25,211 bases of DNA, taken from NCBI GenBank assembly GCA_038213435.1, contig JBBQTI010000056.1, positions 1-25,211 on the forward strand, read 5' to 3'. Positions 1 to 6,414 of the stretch are shown here, in pieces; the stretch's first letter is position 1; every line of letters starts with the position of its first letter. Both the position numbers and the translations under genes were made by a program. This DNA is from PALSA-610 sp038213435 (GTDB lineage Bacteria; Actinomycetota; Acidimicrobiia; IMCC26256; PALSA-610). The notes under the pieces are model-generated. The model searched no databases and was not told where the DNA came from. It saw only the letters and a list, made by a program, of their open reading frames with translations.

Positions 1-298
1 TACGCGATATGCACACCATCACTCGTCTTCGCGTATCGCGTCGGCGGCATCTCCACGGGCGCGGAGGCTACTCACCCCCCAACACGCCCGAGAGCGACCC
101 GCGACCCAGCCACGAGAAGGACGCACGTCCTCGCCGAGCACGTTCGGGTCCATCGGGAGCGTCCCAAAACGAGCGCCCAATATCCCACATGCGAGGTGTC
201 CCTGATCGCCGGGTCCGTGACATTCGCGAGTGATCGAATCGAGAGCCCGCCCACGCGGGCGAGCATGCGAACACCCGACTTCTTCTCGCTACCCGCGC
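1..298. other. Terminal part of integrated element, no recognisable gene
   Basis: No open frame here looks protein-like. The short frames on both strands are Arg/Pro/Ser-rich, as expected for random high-GC sequence. By position this is DNA of the integrated element beyond the recombinase gene. A perfect 6-bp hairpin at 245-260 (GCCCGC, 4-nt loop, GCGGGC) lies 39 nt past the recombinase stop codon. It could be a weak terminator for that gene, but no T-run follows on the minus strand. Confidence 0.4.
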
Positions 299-1690
299 CT
301 ATGCCCGCCACACCATGTCGACCCGCGCTGGATCGAACGCAGCGCGGCTTGCCGGGTTGATGATGATGCGATCGATGAGGGCGGCGAGGATGGCGCGGCG
401 TCGGTCGAGCACCAGTCCGTCCCACGTCTTGTGCACGTCAGCCCCCCGCATGCTCTCGAGGACCGTGCTGTTCGCGGTCGCGGCCACGGCCCGCCGCGCC
501 ATGTCACGGCGACGTTCGAGCGGTTCGCGGGCAGCGAACCATTCTCGGCGGGTGATGTGTTTCTCGCCGTAGTCGCGGGCGAGTTGCTCCAGTTCGCGCT
601 CGACGTCGGCGAGGTCCTCAACGTCGCGGTGTTCGCGGTCGTTGGTGGCCTTCGATGCTCGCGTAAGTGCCTTGTCGAGGATGGGGGAGGCCAGCCGGTT
701 CACGACTGCACCGGTGATGAGTTCTTCCAGCGGTTCGGCGACGATGGCCAACCGTCCACAGCCGCCTTCGGGGCTGGCGGCGCACATGTACCGGCGGCTG
801 CCGTTCTTGCGGCGGCTGGTGTGCATCTTTTCTCCGCACCGACCGCAGCGCACCAGCCCGGCGAGGAGATGCACGACCGGCCGGCCCCGCTGAGTCCGGC
901 GCGGGTCACCCAACAGTGCACGGATGCGTTCGTGGGTCGCGGAATCGAGGATCGGCTTCCAGATGGCGTCGCCGACGACCTCGCCGCGATGGACCCGCAA
1001 GCCCGCATAGCGCGGGTTGGTGATCATCGACCGCAAGGTAGTCACCCGCCACTTCACGCCCGAAAACGTCGGGATCTCGCGGGCGTTGAGATCGAACCCG
1101 ATCGTCCGTAACGACTCGCCGGCCAAGAACCGCTTGGCGACCTCGCGCACGATCTTCGCTTCGGGCTTGTTGATCGTGATCCCGTCGGACTCGTACCCGT
1201 AGGCGCGCCGACCACCCATTGGGCGTCCCGCGTGCGCGGCCTGGTCACGTTGGCGACGGACCCGCTCCGACTTCTTGCGGGACTCGTTTTCGGCGACGAC
1301 CGCCAACAACTGCGCCTTCAACACGCCATCCGCGGTGGTCGTGTCGATCTCTCCGGAGGCCAACACGATCGGTGTAACGGTCTTTTCGCACAAGCGGATC
1401 AGCCGGTCTACCTCGCCGACCCGACGGACCAGGCGGTCCTGGTCGACCGCCAAGATCGCGTCTCGGAATCCGCCTTCAACGTCGGTGAGCATCTGTTCAT
1501 ACCGCGGGCGTCGTCGCCCCGAGAACGCCGACGCATCGTTGTCGCCGTACACCTCCGCAACCTGCCAACCCCGGTCCTGCGCGACCTTGCGGCACAGCGT
1601 CTCCTGGCGGTCGACGCCCAGTTCGGTGCCGTCTCGGTCCTGGCTGATCCGGCAGTAGACCGCCGCCGCCACAACCTTCCTCCGAGCCAT
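299..1690 (-). CDS. Large serine recombinase (site-specific integrase)
   Basis: The product is 463 aa. The N-terminal resolvase domain has the catalytic-serine motif YCRIS (Ser16) and a following DRLVRR segment. A 'recombinase' DNA-binding domain covers about residues 160-270. A zinc-ribbon follows (CGRCGEKMHTS then MCAASPEGGCG, about residues 290-330), and the C-terminus is charged and probably coiled-coil. This is the full architecture of phage/ICE-type large serine integrases. I chose the ATG at 1690 because MARRKVV leads straight into the first beta strand; an upstream in-frame start at 1729 would lie in host DNA. There is no Shine-Dalgarno sequence, so the mRNA is probably nearly leaderless. 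The gene abuts the junction with a broken tadA gene and reads away from it, which is the usual position of an integrase next to its attachment site. It should catalyse integration and, with a directionality factor, excision. Confidence 0.93.
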   Translation of the reverse strand: MARRKVVAAAVYCRISQDRDGTELGVDRQETLCRKVAQDRGWQVAEVYGDNDASAFSGRRRPRYEQMLTDVEGGFRDAILAVDQDRLVRRVGEVDRLIRLCEKTVTPIVLASGEIDTTTADGVLKAQLLAVVAENESRKKSERVRRQRDQAAHAGRPMGGRRAYGYESDGITINKPEAKIVREVAKRFLAGESLRTIGFDLNAREIPTFSGVKWRVTTLRSMITNPRYAGLRVHRGEVVGDAIWKPILDSATHERIRALLGDPRRTQRGRPVVHLLAGLVRCGRCGEKMHTSRRKNGSRRYMCAASPEGGCGRLAIVAEPLEELITGAVVNRLASPILDKALTRASKATNDREHRDVEDLADVERELEQLARDYGEKHITRREWFAAREPLERRRDMARRAVAATANSTVLESMRGADVHKTWDGLVLDRRRAILAALIDRIIINPASRAAFDPARVDMVWRA

Positions 1691-1700
1691 AATGGCGATA

Positions 1701-1729
1701 ATACTATAAACAACTAATAGTGCTCGCAA
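1701..1729 (-). promoter_or_regulatory. Possible recombinase promoter spanning the junction
   Basis: On the minus strand TTGCGA (1729-1724) and TAGTAT (1706-1701) are separated by 17 nt, just before the recombinase ATG at 1690. The -10 side is AT-rich element DNA, while the -35-like hexamer falls in tadA-derived sequence. If real, the promoter would be rebuilt on integration. The call rests only on hexamer match and spacing. Confidence 0.3.
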
Positions 1730-1735
1730 TGAGGC
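1711..1735. other. Probable attachment-site junction in tadA/cpaF
   Basis: Sequence changes abruptly here from AT-rich element DNA (1691-1720) to high-GC DNA encoding the conserved tadA segment LAMRPDRIVVGEVRG. In intact CpaF/TadA proteins this segment (Walker B region) is preceded by several hundred residues; here an in-frame stop lies at 1699-1701. The crossover therefore lies about 1715-1725. The other half of tadA should be at the far end of the element, outside this window. The exact core dinucleotide cannot be set without the second junction. Confidence 0.7.
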
Positions 1736-2196
1736 CGGATCGGATCGTCGTGGGTGAGGTGCGGGGCGCCGAGGCTTTCGAGCTGACGCGCGCGATCAAT
1801 GCGGGCTGTGGGTTCTTGTGCACGCTCCACGCCAACAGCGCTCACGATGCCGTCAACGCGCTCGTGAACGCGGCGTTGATGGCGGGCGAGAATGTGACCG
1901 AGCGGATCGTGCGCCGGATCTTCGTCGAGGCGCTCGATCTCGTGGTGCACGTCGACCGCGACGATGTCGCGCGGGCCGACGGTCATGTACGGCGGCAGGT
2001 CACGGAGATCGCGGCGGTCGTGCCCAGCTTGACCGACGGAGAGACGTACGAGCCGATCTTCGTGCGCGACGGCCTCGGTCGATCGCTCGAGTGGACCGGT
2101 GCGCTGCCGCCGGCATTCGAGCAGCGCGTGGATCGCGTCTTGCCCGACGGCGACGGTCTCCGACGGCTGCTCGAGCGTGGGCGGGTGCCGACATGA
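1720..2196 (+). pseudogene. tadA: tadA/cpaF secretion ATPase, 3' part only
   Basis: 158 codons remain of a gene that normally encodes about 400-500 aa. It begins inside the Walker B region (RPDRIVVGEVRGAE) and keeps the His-box segment TLHANS and the C-terminal helical part. The N-terminal domain and the Walker A (P-loop) motif are absent because of the integrated element to the left. TadA/CpaF is the hexameric ATPase that powers Tad/Flp pilus assembly at the inner face of the membrane, so this fragment cannot be an active ATPase. It overlaps the next gene by ATGA at 2193-2196, showing the original operon coupling. The GTG at 1720 is only the first possible start after the junction, not the native start. 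Confidence 0.88.
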
Positions 2197-3098
2197 GAGT
2201 CCTCGCCGCCTGCTTGATCGGGCTGAGCTGCACACTCGTCGCGGGTGCGCTCATGGGGTCGCTGCCGAATCTGCAGCTCCCGTCGCTGGTGTTCGCGCCG
2301 CGCCGGGCGCGCAATCGCCTCTGGCTTCAACAGGCCGGGGCCGGTCTGACCCCGACTCGGTTCTGGGCGGGCAGCGCAGCGGCCGGCCTGCTCGCACTCT
2401 TGGTCCTCGTCGCGCTGACGGGCTCGCTCTTCGTCGCGTTGGTGCCGTCGGTGGCGGTGGCGCTCTTTCCCCGGGGTTACTTCGCGCGTCGTCGCCGGCT
2501 GCGGATGCGCGAAGTGCAAGCCGCATGGCCCGACGGTCTGCGCGACGTCGTCGCCTCCATCTCGGCCGGGCGTTCGCTCACGCAGGCGGTCAACGCTCTC
2601 GCCGCGACCGGCCCGCCCGCGCTACGGGAGGCCTTCGCGCGCTTTCCCGAGCTCGCGCGCGTTCTCGGTACCGGACCGGCATTGGAGCTCGTGAAGGAGG
2701 AGCTCGCGGACCCCACCAGCGACCGCGTGCTCGAAGTACTGTTTCTCGCGCACGAGCGCGGCGGGCCCATCGTCCGGAGCATCCTCGAGGATCTGGTCGA
2801 TGCGACGACGCGCCTTCTCGGCCGGCTCGGACGCGACGCGACGGCGAACGCGGCTGCGTGCGCCAGCTGCCGCACGCGATATAGCTCGGGTGTGAGGTCG
2901 TCCATTGCCGCTTGTCGCAACATGCGCGCGAGGTGTTCGTCGCCGCGCGACTCGATGGCGTTGCTCACGTGCGTTGTCGCGGCGTGCAGGGCCGGACCGA
3001 ACAGGCGTGGCAGCGTCGCGTCGATGACTCGTTGCGGATCGCGAGAGGCGAGGGGCACGGGAGCATGCCCGAGCGCGGATCGGGCGACCACCACATAG
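2193..3098 (+). CDS. tadB: TadB-like membrane protein, C-terminus replaced
   Basis: TadB is one of two type II secretion F-domain membrane proteins that form the Tad pilus assembly platform. Residues 1-207 are convincing. A first membrane segment spans about 4-25 and a second pair about 60-95. The F-domain follows: AWPDGLRDVVASISAGRSLTQ, RVLEVLFLAHERGGPIVRSI, then LEDLVDATTR. From about residue 208 (nucleotide 2814) the sequence becomes Cys/Arg-rich and unlike TadB. It is the antisense of a tadC N-terminal segment, so the expected last 80-100 residues with the final two membrane helices are missing. The frame stays open to 3098 by chance. The ATG at 2193 overlaps the tadA stop. Either the gene is broken or the segment is invertible. 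Confidence 0.75.
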   Translation: MRVLAACLIGLSCTLVAGALMGSLPNLQLPSLVFAPRRARNRLWLQQAGAGLTPTRFWAGSAAAGLLALLVLVALTGSLFVALVPSVAVALFPRGYFARRRRLRMREVQAAWPDGLRDVVASISAGRSLTQAVNALAATGPPALREAFARFPELARVLGTGPALELVKEELADPTSDRVLEVLFLAHERGGPIVRSILEDLVDATTRLLGRLGRDATANAAACASCRTRYSSGVRSSIAACRNMRARCSSPRDSMALLTCVVAACRAGPNRRGSVASMTRCGSREARGTGACPSADRATTT

Positions 3099-3202
3099 GG
3101 ACGGACACGCGGTGAGAGGTGACGGGTCGGGGGCCGACACAAGCCTGCGACGCCGGCCGCACCGGCGCCCACCGCCCCCGCCGCGAAGAGCGCCGTCGTT
3201 GC
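2802..3202. repeat. Imperfect inverted repeat bounding an inverted segment
   Basis: The sequence at 2802-2824 resembles the reverse complement of 3181-3202, with shared blocks ACGACG, CGC, CTT and CGG when small gaps are allowed. These positions coincide with the two ends of the inverted tadC N-terminal segment. The arms fall in the same codon phase (ATT in both reading directions). Similarity is modest, and in high-GC DNA it could be chance, so this is suggestive only. Confidence 0.35.
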
Positions 3203-3229
3203 CGCCGTGACGCTGAAGACGCCGCTCAT
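2840..3229 (-). pseudogene. tadC N-terminal half, in inverted orientation
   Basis: Read on the minus strand from 3229, this gives an N-terminal membrane segment rich in Ala/Gly. It continues with RPPTRHLSPRVRPYVVVARSALG and later ARMLRQAAMDDLTPELYRVRQLAHAAAFAV. This is the pattern of the N-terminal half of actinobacterial TadC-type F-domain proteins, ending at the membrane helix after YRVRQL. The matching C-terminal half (starting with a membrane helix, then ELYTVNHLLAMQVRTGSG) is on the plus strand just to the right. The two halves therefore belong to one gene interrupted by an inversion. The minus frame stays open through antisense tadB to 2477, but that part is not protein-like. The first codons before the Ala-rich helix may come from the junction. 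Confidence 0.7.
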
Positions 3230-3758
3230 CGTGTTGGTCGGTGGTCTCGCCGGCTTCGCCTACGGGGCGAGCCGATCACGCGCGCGGCTCGAGCGCACGA
3301 TCGCAGCACGCGCGGCTCGCATCCGGCTCGAGCTGTACACGGTGAACCATCTCCTGGCAATGCAGGTGCGTACCGGCTCGGGTGCGATGCAGGCCGTACA
3401 GCGGGTCGTGGAACGCGGACGAGGTGCCGTGGTCCAAGAGCTGGGCGACGTGCTCACCTGGACGCGCAGCGGCCTCGGCGAGGCCGAGACGTTTCGGCGC
3501 GCCGCGGAGCTCACGCCGGAGCCGAGCGCGGCGCGGACGTACCACCTGCTCGCGGCCGGCGTCGAGCGAGGGGTCGATCTCGGCGGTGGATTGCTCGCAC
3601 TGAGCAGCGACATCCGCGACGCGCGGCGCGAGCAGATGCACAAGGACGCCGTGCGGCGCCGCGCGGCGATGCTCGTCCCCACGATCGCGATCCTCGCTCC
3701 CATCATGTTGCTCTTCATCGCCGCACCGCTTCCTTCCATTGTTCTCGGACACCACTGA
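3207..3758 (+). CDS. tadC: TadC-like F-domain protein, C-terminal half
   Basis: The product is 183 aa. It starts with a membrane segment (TPLIVLVGGLAGFAYG), then the cytoplasmic F-domain with ELYTVNHLLAMQVRTGSGAMQAVQ, AELTPEPSAARTYHLLAAGVERG and SSDIRDARREQMHKDAVRRRAAM. It ends with a membrane helix (VPTIAILAPIMLLFIAAPLPSIVL). TadC partners TadB in the Tad pilus inner-membrane platform. The usual N-terminal half (about 115 aa) is missing from this strand and is found inverted immediately upstream. The GTG at 3207 has no Shine-Dalgarno sequence and is only the first available start, so this is probably a gene remnant or one phase of an invertible gene. The pilin gene starts 14 nt downstream. 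Confidence 0.8.
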   Translation: MTLKTPLIVLVGGLAGFAYGASRSRARLERTIAARAARIRLELYTVNHLLAMQVRTGSGAMQAVQRVVERGRGAVVQELGDVLTWTRSGLGEAETFRRAAELTPEPSAARTYHLLAAGVERGVDLGGGLLALSSDIRDARREQMHKDAVRRRAAMLVPTIAILAPIMLLFIAAPLPSIVLGHH

Positions 3759-3772
3759 ACCTGAGGAGACCT

Positions 3773-3928
3773 GTGAACATCCGCGATCGTGACGAATCGG
3801 GAATGACCACCGCCGAGCTGCTCGGCAACGCCGCGCTCGGAGTGCTTGCGCTCGTAGTGATCTGGGGCCTGCTCCAGACCCTCGGCGTCGACATCGTGAG
3901 ATCGCTGCGCGATGCCCTGATCCACTAG
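3773..3928 (+). CDS. Flp-type pilin-like small protein
   Basis: A 51-aa protein starting at GTG 3773 with a clear Shine-Dalgarno sequence (GAGGAGA, 3763-3769). After a 10-residue charged leader ending in Gly comes MTTAE, then a hydrophobic helix (NAALGVLALVVIWGLLQTLG) and a short C-terminus. Gly followed by a Glu at mature position 5 is the class III prepilin peptidase signature, so this is the likely Flp/Tad major or minor pilin, cleaved after Gly11. It sits between tadC and the TadE-like genes, as in other actinobacterial Tad loci. The prepilin peptidase gene is not in the window. Its intact coding sequence contrasts with the broken genes upstream. Confidence 0.78.
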   Translation: MNIRDRDESGMTTAELLGNAALGVLALVVIWGLLQTLGVDIVRSLRDALIH

Positions 3929-3930
3929 AC

Positions 3931-4305
3931 GTGCGACGACGAGGTGAACGCGGCTTCACGACGATCCAATACGTCGTCGCGACCGCCTTCTCGCTGTTGT
4001 TGTTCGTCCTGGTCGCGAACCTGCTCGTCGATCTCTACGAGCGCGGCGCGGTGCGTGACGCACTCGACGAGGGCGTGCGCGCCGGTGTTCCTGTCGCGGC
4101 GGATGCGGACGATTGCGCCGTGCGATCCCGCGACGTCGTGCAGTCGATCGCGAGTGGATCTTCATTGCGGGTCGACGATCTGTCGTGCGTACGCGACGGC
4201 GACCGCATCGTCGCGACGGCGCGGGTCGCGCTGCGCTCGTGGTTCCCGCTCCTGCTGCCCGACTGGCGCTTGACCTTGCGCGCCTCGGCGCACCGGGAGC
4301 GTTGA
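3931..4305 (+). CDS. TadE-like pseudopilin with Gln at position +5
   Basis: 124 aa, starting at GTG 3931, 2 nt after the pilin stop. The N-terminus has a basic leader ending in Gly, then FTTIQYVVATAFSLLLFVLVANLLVDLYERGAVRDALDEG. This is the shape of TadE-family pseudopilins: one N-terminal helix, a basic start and a small extracytoplasmic domain. The residue at mature position 5, normally Glu and needed for assembly in type IV pilin-like proteins, is Gln here. The two Cys residues in the C-terminal domain (DDCAVRS and DLSCVRD) could form a disulfide outside the cell. The role is probably minor pilin/assembly, inferred from context. Confidence 0.72.
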   Translation: MRRRGERGFTTIQYVVATAFSLLLFVLVANLLVDLYERGAVRDALDEGVRAGVPVAADADDCAVRSRDVVQSIASGSSLRVDDLSCVRDGDRIVATARVALRSWFPLLLPDWRLTLRASAHRER

Positions 4306-4306
4306 C

Positions 4307-4726
4307 GTGCGAGCCGCGAACCGACGTGGGTCGGAGTGCGGCTTCGTCGCGATCGAATGGGTGGCCGCGATCGCGATGTTGCTGCTCCCGATCGTCGTCT
4401 TGGTCGCGACCATGCCGGGGTGGGCCGAGCGAAGGCATGCGGCGACGGTCGCGGCGCGTGAAGCGGCGCGCGATCTCGTCGACAACTGGCCGAACGGCAG
4501 TCCCGAATCCGCCATGCTCGTCGCGTTAGACGTCGCGGCCGATCACGGAGTCGATGCGACCGACGTCGACGTCCGGGTGCCATCAGTGGGGGAGATACGT
4601 GGGGACGACGTGGTCGTGGAGGTCGAGGTGACGATGCCGGCGATCGGTGTCTGCGGGATGTCGGTCGGTTCGTGGCATTACACCGCACGTGCGACCCGCA
4701 GGGTCGACGACTTCCGGAGTCGTTGA
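4307..4726 (+). CDS. TadE-like pseudopilin
   Basis: 139 aa, starting at GTG 4307, one base after the preceding stop, so probably translationally coupled. The N-terminal segment is a basic leader ending in CG, then FVAIEWVAAIAMLLLPIVVLVATMPGWAERRHAA. The Gly plus Glu at mature position 5 (FVAIE) fits prepilin-peptidase processing, unlike its upstream paralogue. The soluble part is acidic and carries two nearby features, GVCGMS and SWHYTARATRRV, near the C-terminus. Its stop overlaps the ATG of the next gene (TGATG). It is assigned to TadE-type proteins by topology and locus; no catalytic function is expected. Confidence 0.72.
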   Translation: MRAANRRGSECGFVAIEWVAAIAMLLLPIVVLVATMPGWAERRHAATVAAREAARDLVDNWPNGSPESAMLVALDVAADHGVDATDVDVRVPSVGEIRGDDVVVEVEVTMPAIGVCGMSVGSWHYTARATRRVDDFRSR

Positions 4727-5838
4727 TGCGACCACTCCAGTGGAAGAGGTCCCCCGTGGAGCACGGCACGATCACGCTTTGGGTGCTCGGCCTGTGCATC
4801 TCGCTGCTGTTCCTGGGCGGGCTGAGCCTCGACCTCTGGCGCGCGGTTGCCGACCGGCGCCAGCTTTCGTCGATGGCGGACTCCGCGGCGACCGCGGCTG
4901 CGAACGGTGTCGACGTCGAGGCCTTGCGCGCCGGCGTCCTGCGGCTCGATCCGGTGCGGGCACGCGCGATCGCGCTCGCGTCGCTCGACGAGGACGCGCA
5001 CGCGCGGTTCCTCGACGCGATCGACGTCGAGGTGGTCGGCAACCGCGTGACGGTGTCGCTGCGCGATCACGTCGGCTTCTCGTTGCTCGGCCTGTTCATG
5101 GGCGGACAACGATTCGACGTGCAGGTGCACGCGTCGGCCGCCCGAGGAACGGTCCTAGGCGGACCCACGAGTCTCTTGCTCGCGGGCCGCAAACAGGTCG
5201 CGCTCGACGGGATCGTCGAAGTACACGAGCGCCCACGCGTCGGGTGCGCGAGCGCGCGCCAGTGCCTCGTAGCGGTGATTGCCGTCCTGGAGCAGCAGCC
5301 GGCCCGCTTGATACTCCGCGAGGAGTGGTGGCGGTTCCCAACCCTGATCGAGACTCTCGTGCATCTCCTCGATGTCGTCTTCCCATTCCTCCTGAGCAAC
5401 GCGAACGAGCGCATCCTCCTCGGGGCCGGCGAGCCGCTCGAGGTCATCGAGCCGCACCCTGATCGGACCCACCCACCAGTGCCGCTTCTGCGCAAGCGCC
5501 GCCGCCAGCGCCCCGTTGTCGCTCCCACGGCTCGCGAGGAACTCGCCGACCCAGACCGCGGTTCGATCTGCGGCGGCAGCAGCCCGCGCCGAAGCCAAGT
5601 CGAACCGGGTCATGCGCGGCGGAGGGGACGTGCGCGTCGGTTGAGCGTTCTTCGCCTTGCCGCCGGAGAAGAGCCCGGATCGCGTGCCGTGCGGGTACGA
5701 CTCAGCAAAGCTAGCGGGGACGGGTCGACGTCGAGACCGCCCGAAGTCGCTCGACGACACGGTCGGACCGCTCGATCGAACGATCGACCTCGTCGTCGGT
5801 CTTCTTGGCCTTCTCGTCGAGCTTCTCGAGCTGCTTGA
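4726..5838 (+). CDS. TadG-like (Tad N-terminal domain) protein with read-through tail
   Basis: The ATG at 4726 overlaps the previous stop. Residues 15-40 (HGTITLWVLGLCISLLFLGGLSLDLWR) are the Tad-like N-terminal membrane domain, followed by the DRRQLSSMADSAATAAANGVD motif typical of TadG-related proteins. An extracytoplasmic beta-rich domain ends near VHASAARG (about residue 143, nucleotide 5154). Family members of this short type stop about there. Here the frame runs on for another 227 codons that are the antisense of two minus-strand genes, ending at 5838. The genuine protein part is therefore about 4726-5154, and a stop codon has been lost or a junction lies near 5150. The tail is almost certainly not native sequence. 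Confidence 0.65.
   Translation: MRPLQWKRSPVEHGTITLWVLGLCISLLFLGGLSLDLWRAVADRRQLSSMADSAATAAANGVDVEALRAGVLRLDPVRARAIALASLDEDAHARFLDAIDVEVVGNRVTVSLRDHVGFSLLGLFMGGQRFDVQVHASAARGTVLGGPTSLLLAGRKQVALDGIVEVHERPRVGCASARQCLVAVIAVLEQQPARLILREEWWRFPTLIETLVHLLDVVFPFLLSNANERILLGAGEPLEVIEPHPDRTHPPVPLLRKRRRQRPVVAPTAREELADPDRGSICGGSSPRRSQVEPGHARRRGRARRLSVLRLAAGEEPGSRAVRVRLSKASGDGSTSRPPEVARRHGRTARSNDRPRRRSSWPSRRASRAA
5155..5613 (-). CDS. ParB-like domain protein
   Basis: 152 aa, start ATG 5613. The N-terminal third is Ala-rich and helical and contains KRHWWVGPIRVRLDDLERLAGPEE. An acidic linker (EEWEDDIEEMHESL) follows, then WEPPPLLAEYQAGRLLLQDGNHRYEALARAR. The last segment looks like the ParB/sulfiredoxin-type fold, where a GxHR motif binds nucleotide; here it is DGNHRYEA (about residue 115). 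Proteins with this stand-alone fold are often annotated as ParB-like without a partition role. No parA or parS is seen nearby, so chromosome partition is unlikely. It converges on the TadG-like gene, and its stop codon falls where that gene should end. No clear ribosome binding site is visible. Confidence 0.62.
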   Translation of the reverse strand: MTRFDLASARAAAAADRTAVWVGEFLASRGSDNGALAAALAQKRHWWVGPIRVRLDDLERLAGPEEDALVRVAQEEWEDDIEEMHESLDQGWEPPPLLAEYQAGRLLLQDGNHRYEALARARAPDAWALVYFDDPVERDLFAAREQETRGSA

Positions 5839-6262
5839 GGAGGTCCGGCCTGCTCGCCATCGCGCCGACAGAGCCCTGGTCCGCCAGCGTCTTCGCAGCA
5901 TCACGTTGGGACTGGAGCTTCTTCACCTTGCTCTTCAAGTCCCCGATGACGACCGCGCTGTCGCTAAGGGCATCATCAGCCGTGACGCCCGAGGTGCTGA
6001 ATCCCTTGAGCCATCTGCCGCCGACCACGAGCGCCGGAACGCTCGCGATGACATACAGGGCGAGCAGAACGAGTCCGAATCTGACGAACCCGATGGTTGT
6101 TCGATCCGACAACACCTGCTGCGCGAACGTCGGGTCGGTTCTCGTGACCGGCAGCGTCTCGGCGAAGACCCACTTGCCTTCCCACGCGATCACGAAGGCA
6201 GCAATCAGCGTTGCCGCCGCCGCGAGCTCCTGCAGTACGCGTCTGTCGATCCTGAGTGTCAC
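5711..6262 (-). CDS. Membrane protein with C-terminal coiled coil, unknown function
   Basis: 183 aa, start GTG 6262 with a purine-rich AAGGGG 9 nt upstream. Two membrane helices are visible (about 12-29, ELAAAATLIAAFVIAWEG, and about 55-80, GFVRFGLVLLALYVIASVPALVVGG). A long charged helical region follows (DLKSKVKKLQSQRDAAKTLADQG and DLLKQLEKLDEKAKKTDDEVDRSIERSDRVVERL), likely a coiled coil in the cytoplasm. I do not recognise a family. The architecture suggests a scaffold or sensor-like membrane protein. It is divergent from the 6415 thiolase and shares a 152-bp intergenic region with it, including a palindromic operator-like site. Confidence 0.6.
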   Translation of the reverse strand: MTLRIDRRVLQELAAAATLIAAFVIAWEGKWVFAETLPVTRTDPTFAQQVLSDRTTIGFVRFGLVLLALYVIASVPALVVGGRWLKGFSTSGVTADDALSDSAVVIGDLKSKVKKLQSQRDAAKTLADQGSVGAMASRPDLLKQLEKLDEKAKKTDDEVDRSIERSDRVVERLRAVSTSTRPR

Positions 6263-6334
6263 ATCGACCCACCCCTTACCGAAGGTTCGCGCTGCGCGAC
6301 GACGAACGCAACCAGTGGTCGGCGGGCTGCGGGC

Positions 6335-6348
6335 TGACGCCGACGTCA
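6335..6348. promoter_or_regulatory. Palindromic operator-like site A (upstream of thiolase)
   Basis: TGACGCCGACGTCA, flanked by C and GGTA. It is an inverted repeat with 5-bp perfect arms (TGACG/CGTCA), 66 bp before the thiolase ATG. Near-identical sites occur at 19495 and 21747, each upstream of a lipid-degradation gene. This looks like a TetR-type operator, but the regulator is not identified. Confidence 0.55.
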
Positions 6349-6414
6349 GGTACGCTCGGGCCCGATTCCCAGGACGACCGAATCCGAGCAACACCGCACG
6401 TACGGGGAGCACCG

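Noticed and set aside
230..1111. 293-codon plus-strand open frame
   Set aside because: Antisense to the serine recombinase and without a plausible start or domain.
2477..2840. Continuation of the minus-strand tadC fragment to 2477
   Set aside because: From about 2840 on it is antisense tadB, so it was excluded from the tadC fragment.
5614..5904. Longer start for the ParB-like gene at 5904
   Set aside because: The added part is Ser/Arg/Thr-rich and antisense to the real membrane-protein gene at 5711-6262.
6263..6414. A thiolase start upstream of 6415 and a gene start on the minus strand at 6412
   Set aside because: The thiolase ATG at 6415 has a good Shine-Dalgarno sequence and opens directly into the family N-terminus; the minus-strand extension has no family-like residues.
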